From the NCBI GenBank assembly GCA_021234155.1, contig JAJEKV010000090.1:4088952-4152951 (forward strand): 64,000 nucleotides of DNA, in the 5' to 3' direction. Source of the stretch: Isoetes taiwanensis. Lineage: Eukaryota > Streptophyta > Lycopodiopsida > Isoetales > Isoetaceae. The notes under the pieces were generated by a model. It did no database searches and had not been told where the DNA came from. It saw only the letters and a program-made list of their open reading frames with translations. Numbering within the stretch: the first letter of the stretch is position 1; each line of letters starts with the position of its first letter. The position numbers and the translations under genes are program-made. Shown here piece by piece: positions 57,940 through 64,000 of this stretch.

Positions 57940-59674
57940 AAGAGTACTACTAAGAGTATGGCTACAAGAAAGGCTGCAAATTTTCAAAATTCAAGAAGTG
58001 CTTTAAGAATGATGAAGTGAGAGCATGGCTTGAGTATGTGATTAGCATAGGTACTAACTTTTGGGATGAGATTGTGAAGAAGTTCTTGGCAAGGTATGGT
58101 AGCTTCTTGACCCTCAAGATTTGATATTTGAGTTGCAGACCTTTCATACCAAGCATGGTGAGACTATTCATCAATATGTAGAGAGATTCAATTTGTATCT
58201 TGTCAAATGCCAAGTAAACCAGGTGCCTAACCATACTTTGCATCTTGTAGCCTCCTTTATTAGAGGATTGAGCAGCAGACCAAGGATGCACAGGAAAATG
58301 CTCCAGATACAAAAGAAAGAAGGATTTGACACCATACACAAAGCCTTTACTAAAGCCACTGAGATTGCTGATATGCTCTCTTACCTTCTTATGATTTGCA
58401 CTCTCCTAATGATCCTTCATTTCTAGATTGTGAGCAGAATACATGGGGCCGGGTCCCATACCAATATATGTCATCCAAAAGGACAAGAAGAAGCTCAAGA
58501 TGGAGGATTCAAACAGCATTGTGGCTGATGTTAGAGCTGAGATATTTAAGGTCTTTGAAGCCTTGGCTGAGGTTACAAAACAACTCCAAGAAGGCTTCAG
58601 GACTCGAGAAGAGAACTTATCCTCTATGTGCTCACTGCTCAAGGAACACTCATTCTTTAGACTATTGCTAGTATAGGCCATGCATTAAGCGTGGCAAAAG
58701 AGGACATTTTGATAAGGAATGCCCTGTTTGTGCTTTTTGCAAAGCCATGGATCATTATGAGGACAAACGTAGTGTGAAAGACTATTTTGCATGACAAGAC
58801 AAGGCCAAGACTACTAAATCAAGTGCTTCAGTGAGGTTTGTGCAGGAATTAGGAGATTAAGAAGAGATTACGGCAGTCCATACAAGAGGGATGCTCAATC
58901 CAAAGGGTAAGAAAGTAGTGCAAGCTAATGAGGAAGCTAATGCACCTAAAGTTAAGAAAAAATGAAGTCAATCAGGTTGTGCCTCGCCCTCCTTGTCAAA
59001 AATACATTAGAAAGGACAAAGAGAGTGAGAACTTTGAGTTCTTATTGAAGCATTCAAAGATTAGTGTGGATTTGCTACGATTTCTCAAGATTGCTCCTTC
59101 TTATAGAAACAGAACAAGTGGCTCTCACAAATCATATTAATGAGCAAGTTTTGATCCAAAAAGAGTATGATCCTGGTGTTTTTACATGTGTTGCAAGAAT
59201 TGGTAAGGAAATCTTAACTAAAGTATTGCCTGATGGGGGGTCACCACTTAATGTTATGCCCCATCACATCATGAGGTTGTGTGGTTTGGAGATTGACAAA
59301 AAAGCTCCTATGGTACTAAAATATCTCTCTAATACAAAAATCAACCGTATAGGCATAGTAAGCAATGTACCAATTGACGTTGAGGGTATCATAGTGGCTG
59401 CCAAATTTGTTGTAGTAGCATTTGAAGGTGTAGATAAAAAACAAGACATCTATGACTTGCTTTTGGGAAGAAGATGGCTATCTACATATGGTCAAAAGGT
59501 GAGTGTACCATATCAGATAGAAGAAAGAAAGTGACTCTCTACAACAAGGTTGGGGAATTTGAGGCTTTTAACTTCATTGAGGAGGATCTCTTGATTCCAA
59601 GCCCTTGTGGTGAGTATGAGCTTGCTGCTTGTGGCGCTCCCCGCAAATATACGATGCCCTGTCGTACACTCTAA
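57940..59674 (+). pseudogene. Ty3/gypsy-type retrotransposon gag-protease relic
   Basis: Gag helices (AWLEYVISIGTNFWDEIV at about 58025, then HTKHGETIHQYVERF at 58145) match the Retrotrans_gag pattern of capsid. A damaged zinc knuckle follows at about 58690 (GKRGHFDKECP, with the second Cys of C-x2-C read as Arg). The protease at 59064-59534 has VLPDGGSPLNVMP, with the catalytic Asp in a D-G-G-S setting, then DLLLGRRWL, the second hallmark. Frame breaks occur between gag and protease. The reverse transcriptase, RNase H and integrase that should follow are absent after about 59674, so the copy is truncated. No paired long terminal repeats were found. Confidence 0.75.
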
Positions 59675-59689
59675 GGGAAACCCCCCATC

Positions 59690-61926
59690 CAGCATCGGAC
59701 TGATAGTTGGGCCTCAACATAGAGCAGACCGGGGCACAACAATGGCGGGGCTGGCTATAAACAATGGCTAGGGTTGGCCACTCCCTCCGCCCCTTCTGTG
59801 AATACTTTGCAGATGGGCTAAATCAGGCTCTAGCATGACTATAACATGCCAGAGATGTACTCTCATGGTATCACCCAACGGGACTACTTTGGATTGCATC
59901 TCCCCAGTCTGATGAGGTAGGAAGGGTTGCATATCCCCTTCCCAGAGAATAGTGGCTCCATGGGTGGCTAAAGGATCATGGTGACACACGTCCGTACCCG
60001 ACTGAACTCTCCAAAACAAGAGCAAGGTCGACACCTGCAACTCTTGAGAGTCAGGGCGACACCATTGAACCAAGAAGTGTGTCAGACCCATACCCGGCCC
60101 ACACAAAGTGACCGACTATAGGCCTAGCCCGTAGGTCCCTAGTAGCCGCGTTCAGTAGGGATCTCCCTCCACTTTGCCACTAACCCCATTATATGGTGCT
60201 TAGGCACTCCATAGCCTCCGTAGCTGGGTGGGCTCTATGCACAGACCACATCTAATAGGAACTAAGGGGTCTAAACTAGGAGCATCTTCTAAATAATGGC
60301 TACTAGGTCTCTACCCCCCTTTCCCAATACAAAAGGAGCAAATATGATCAACCAATATTGTAATTCAAATACATGATAATAATAAGAATACATTTAATCC
60401 TAATCACATGCATCTAACTTACAGTTAGGGTTCATTCATTAGGGTTCAAGATCCGAACTGAGAGTTCTAGGAGGGCTCTACTAGAAATTTAAAATACTAG
60501 CTCATCTGGAGTCCTAGCTCATCTGGAAACTACTCCAAATACCTGCTCCGGAGGAACTTCCACCTGCTCTTGGAGTCTCCATAACTTGCAAGCGAATTGG
60601 GTAGCTCCCACTCCTTGTGATGTGGAGGCTATCTTGGGGCTGTTGGTCTGTGCTATGCTGCAACAAACGGTTCTTGAAACGGAGTTCCGAGCAAATCAGG
60701 ATTCCAAGGCAGTAGGAGCCAAAAGTGGCTTAGGGTTAGTGCATAAATAGGTTAGGGTTAGATGTAAGATTCGACTGATCCTAGACGATCTAGCAACTTA
60801 TCTCATGACAATTCATCAGTTTTTAGGTACAAAATAGGTCGGCTCGGGTTACTCCACGCGGAATGGCTCTGCGTTGACGCAAGGGGCTTTTGCGCGGAGT
60901 GACCCGAATGTATCAACTTTGACTATTTGACAACATTTTGAGAAATTTTAAAGTGCAAGGATGCAAGGTCAGCTCGATTCTAGGCTATCTAGAAACTTGT
61001 TTCATATTAATCTGACACCTTTAAGCAAAAGGATAAGCAAATCTAAATTGACATATTTTAAGCGAAATCTCAACTTATCACATCAACAATAGAGTTCTAA
61101 TACATGTAATATAAACAAGGTGCTGCGCACGGAGGGTTGCCCTCCATGGCCAGAGAATGAAGTGGCTTATGTCATAGTTGTAGACAATAGAGTATTTGAA
61201 TCGAAATTGCTATTTAAATGACATTTTGTGAAGGTGATGTTACGCATTTGCATTACTAAGTTCTGCTTAGGCGTTGAGGTGTTGTTGGAGTAGGATGTAG
61301 TTGGACATATGGACTTTGGGATTTGAGCGCAAGGTATTGGTGTTTGGTGCTTGGTATGGAACTAGGATGGCAGAAGCATAAGGAGAAGTGTAATAAAGGA
61401 GAGAATGGATGTACATGTTTTGTGAAGTGGCTTAAATCGTAGTTGAAAGTTATGTTTTGACATTTTATTGAAATTGGTACTTTTAAACAATAGAGTACTT
61501 GAAACTATGAGTTTATTAATAGGATGATATACATTGGAGTACTTGATAGTTGATAACATACGAAACAATTTATGAAGAATCGAAATAGAGGAACAAGAGA
61601 CTGGGAGGTGGGTGTGTAACAATACATGGAATACATGGAAGTTCCAAGCCAAGTAAAGCTGTTTAAAAATATGAAGGATGTCTTTTGTTGTTCTATAGTT
61701 CTGGATCATGTTTGAGCCTAGATCCTGTTGAAGGCAGTAATTTGGAGTCCGTGATTGAGCTGAAATGTGCATTTACTCCGGCTCTTCAGTATGCTTTGGC
61801 AAAATGATCGAGGATCTGCTTTCATTGTAGCTAATGCGCCTCCGAATGGGTAATCGAGAAATTTATCAAGCAATGCTCCTACCATGACATGTAGCGTGTT
61901 GGATCCAGTGTCGATGTCGCCAAACA
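59690..61926. other. Unassigned region downstream of the gypsy relic
   Basis: No coding region was recognised. The stretch 59690-60300 is GC-richer than its surroundings and could be retrotransposon non-coding sequence, but no repeat ends were found. The words ttagggtt occur at about 60425-60445 and 60730-60760, and a hairpin lies at 60844-60907. Direct similarity exists between about 60770-60830 and 60965-61030. Confidence 0.35.
60844..60907. repeat. Imperfect palindrome
   Basis: Left arm tcgggttactccacg and right arm cgcggagtgacccga pair at 13 of 15 positions. A loop of about 34 bases itself contains tgcgt...acgca. Confidence 0.7.
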
Positions 61927-63562
61927 TTGTTAACTCTTCTGTCTGACAAGCTAGATGCGGTTAAGAAGGATGCACTTGCCATGATCAGGCAGCTTGGGCC
62001 GCCGTCCATTTTTGTGACCTTTAGCATGGCAGAGTCCAATTGGCCAGACCTGCTTGATGCACTTAAGCACCTTAACCCTGATACGATGGCCAGAGCAAAT
62101 TCAGAAGGTTGGAATGACAAGAAAGTTGCACTAGAACTCACGAGAGCGGACCCAGTGACGTGCACGAGGTACTATGTGAACAGGGTGATGGGGCTGAAGA
62201 AGGTACTGCAAAAGCCGAATGATATGATTGGCAAGGTTACCGATTTCGTATGTATCACCCAGTTCCAGCATAGAGGAAGCCCACATGACCACATGCTGCT
62301 ATGGATTGAAGGTGCCCCACAATATCCAAATGCAATGTATGATAGCATCATATCTTTCGTTGATAAGCTGATTACAACGGACATCGAGTTGCTTCCAGAA
62401 GAACTGCGTCCAATGCAAATACACATGCACACCCGCACATGCAAAAGAAGCGGGGCATCGACTGCAGGTTCCATGGGCCGCACTTTCCCGTTAGAAGCAC
62501 ATGTATCTTAGAACCGGAAGACATTGGAAGGATAAAACTAAGGCAATGGATGATTTGTTGCAACACGTAGGCCTCGATGAACATCAATACAAGAAGGTAC
62601 TCGCATATGGCATCCAAGGGCCGAAGCTTTTCTTGAAGAGGAAGGTGAGTGATTGCAAGACAACTGCCTTTAATCCTCGCATCGCGATGTTGTGGAGAGC
62701 CAACACAGATTTCCAGTATATCTTTAATGCCTATGCTGTTGCCACGTACTGTCTATCTTACATAACGGCAGCAGAGACGAGCATGTCCGCATCCTTGGAA
62801 AAGATTATAGATTCTTGCAACAAGAATAACCAGCATGTCGTTGAGAGGATACGGCAATTAGGCAACGCAATCATACGTTCGCAGGAGGTTTCGATCTCTG
62901 AGGCCACAATGCTTCTCCTCGGCATGCCCCTGCATATGAAGTCGCGAACTGTAATTTTCATTGATACGAACATGCCGCAGAATAGGTCCAGGATGTTGAA
63001 GACGAAAAAAGAGCTTGCAAAGCTTGATCCTAATAGCACAAATATCCTCGCCCCCAACATTATCGACAAGTATAAGCGGCGAACGGCGGAGCTCGAACAC
63101 ATTAGCCTCGCGCGAGCAGCCATGTTATACAAGGATGAGCATGGGCAATTTGTGAATAAAATGAGGAGGGACAGATCAGGCAATCCGAAAGCGGCTGTAG
63201 TTAGGTATGTGAAGTTCAACGAGGATAAAGACATAGAAGGATGGGCGTACGAACGGCTTCTGTTGCACGTGCAGTTCAGGACAGAACATGATCTTCTGGA
63301 CAGGCACTCGAGCTACTATAGTGCATACATGGCGAAGCAAGAAGAAATCGAAGCAGCTCATACAATGCTAACATTCCAGCACACCGGGGATTTGGATAGT
63401 TGGGGTGACATAGAGAGGATAGCCGACGAGATCGGTCACCATAGAACACGACGATCGAATGAAGCTGAGGAAGCGGAAGGCGAGGATGAGTTAGGTTTTC
63501 ATGAAGAGGCATTTATAGACACTTGCATGCCGAGAAAAAGGCCGTTGAAAAGAGACAAGTGA
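61927..63562 (+). pseudogene. Helitron replication initiator (Rep/HUH) relic, animal-like type
   Basis: The frame 61927-62511 holds the N-terminal Rep core: PPSIFVTFSMAESNWPDLL, then ITQFQHRGSPHDHMLLW with the HUH pair (H-D-H, codons 62284-62292). Two frame changes at about 62440-62560 separate a CRFHGPHFPV piece and the next frame. The frame 62501-63562 holds ATYCLSYITAAETSMSA, with two Tyr (62747-62749 and 62759-62761) spaced as in the Y-x3-Y catalytic motif, and GMPLHMKSRTVIFIDT. Rep nicks and joins DNA during rolling-circle-like transposition. A Helitron needs a PIF1-type helicase domain after Rep; the frame stops at 63562 and none is seen to the window end. The wording of the motifs is closer to metazoan Helitron Rep than to the plant EFQKRGLPH form. 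Confidence 0.8.
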
Positions 63563-64000
63563 CAAAATCCTAAAAGGATCCAAAGGAGGCCAAAAATTTT
63601 GGCTAAGTCCCAGAAAGATGGGCTGCTTAAAGGCATGTATTGCTGAGGAAGAGCCAACAGTTGAATATGAGACATGAGGATATGAATAGAGTATGATTTG
63701 ACAAGCGTTGTGTATCTTTCGCATAATTAAGATGTGTAACTCAAGGAGACACCATTGTAGAGAGAAGAGGTCGTCCTGCACCTAGAAGCTAGACCCATTT
63801 GAGGTGATTTCCATGATGAAGAAGTGTAGCCGACTGAATGCATCCTGAAATCGAACTAAAAGATGGTGATGATATCAGTCAGTGCATGTTGTTGGTGAAG
63901 CAGCAGAGACTACTTCACCAACATGCAAACACACGACATGAATAAAGCAATATAGAGCTTCATCCATATTTGCGCGATCCTCTGTTATTGTCTCTGCAAC
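63563..64000. other. 3' flank of the Helitron relic
   Basis: No helicase motif or other gene was seen to the end of the window. It contains the hairpin at 63884-63926. Confidence 0.4.
63884..63926. repeat. Hairpin with 14-bp stem
   Basis: The left arm gcatgttgttggtgaag has a 3-base bulge relative to the right arm cttcaccaacatgc. The loop is cagcagagacta. It lies about 320 bases downstream of the Helitron relic. Confidence 0.7.

Noticed and set aside
59690-60400. Possible long terminal repeat after the gypsy relic
   Set aside because: No second copy, no TG...CA ends and no primer-binding site could be identified.
61718-61927. Minus-strand open frame opposite the Helitron start
   Set aside because: No motif is visible, and the plus strand immediately downstream carries the recognised Rep gene.
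1-64000. tRNA or rRNA genes
   Set aside because: No cloverleaf with recognisable A and B boxes and no rRNA core sequence was noticed by eye. A tRNA scan would be needed to exclude short ones.

Overview
This window looks like nuclear DNA of a land plant, most likely a seed-free lineage such as a fern. Three things point there: a conserved plant-type ACT-repeat gene with short GT-AG introns, PPR remnants of the style abundant in seed-free plants, and very dense decayed transposon sequence. The organism is an inference. No organellar, bacterial or viral gene set is visible.

Only two genes look intact. One is a six-exon ACR9/ACR10-like ACT-domain-repeat protein on the minus strand (13209-14978). 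I could splice all its exons in frame into a 413-residue protein. The other is a single-exon, secreted, eight-cysteine lipid-transfer-type protein on the minus strand (9971-10237). A long PPR gene (about 5737-8914, minus) is a pseudogene.

Layout: 1-695 holds a LINE ORF1 remnant; 2476-2700 a LINE 3' end; 5737-8914 the PPR pseudogene; 9971-10237 the lipid-transfer gene; 10851-11048 a foldback element; 13209-14978 the ACT-repeat gene. From 15995 to 27153 lies one Mutator-like element (MULE) with a 69-bp perfect terminal inverted repeat. It contains a decayed transposase gene (+), a small unrecognised gene (-), and a gene (-) combining a C2H2 finger with a Ulp1-type cysteine protease. It also contains two arrays of tandem hairpin repeats that share a sequence core with the element's own ends. 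From 31360 to 41381 there are tandem hAT-like transposase fragments split by a LINE, further LINE pieces, tandem repeats and a PIF/Harbinger transposase relic. The stretch 42840-51280 is gene-poor. From 51280 to 59674 there are two LINE relics and a Ty3/gypsy gag-protease relic. From 61927 to 63562 there is a Helitron Rep relic that reads more like animal-type Rep proteins than typical plant Helitrons.

The most unusual region is the MULE. Its transposase and protease genes are convergent, as in the Ulp1-carrying (Kaonashi-type) MULEs of plants. The internal palindromic satellite arrays and the extra small gene are not features I know from described elements.
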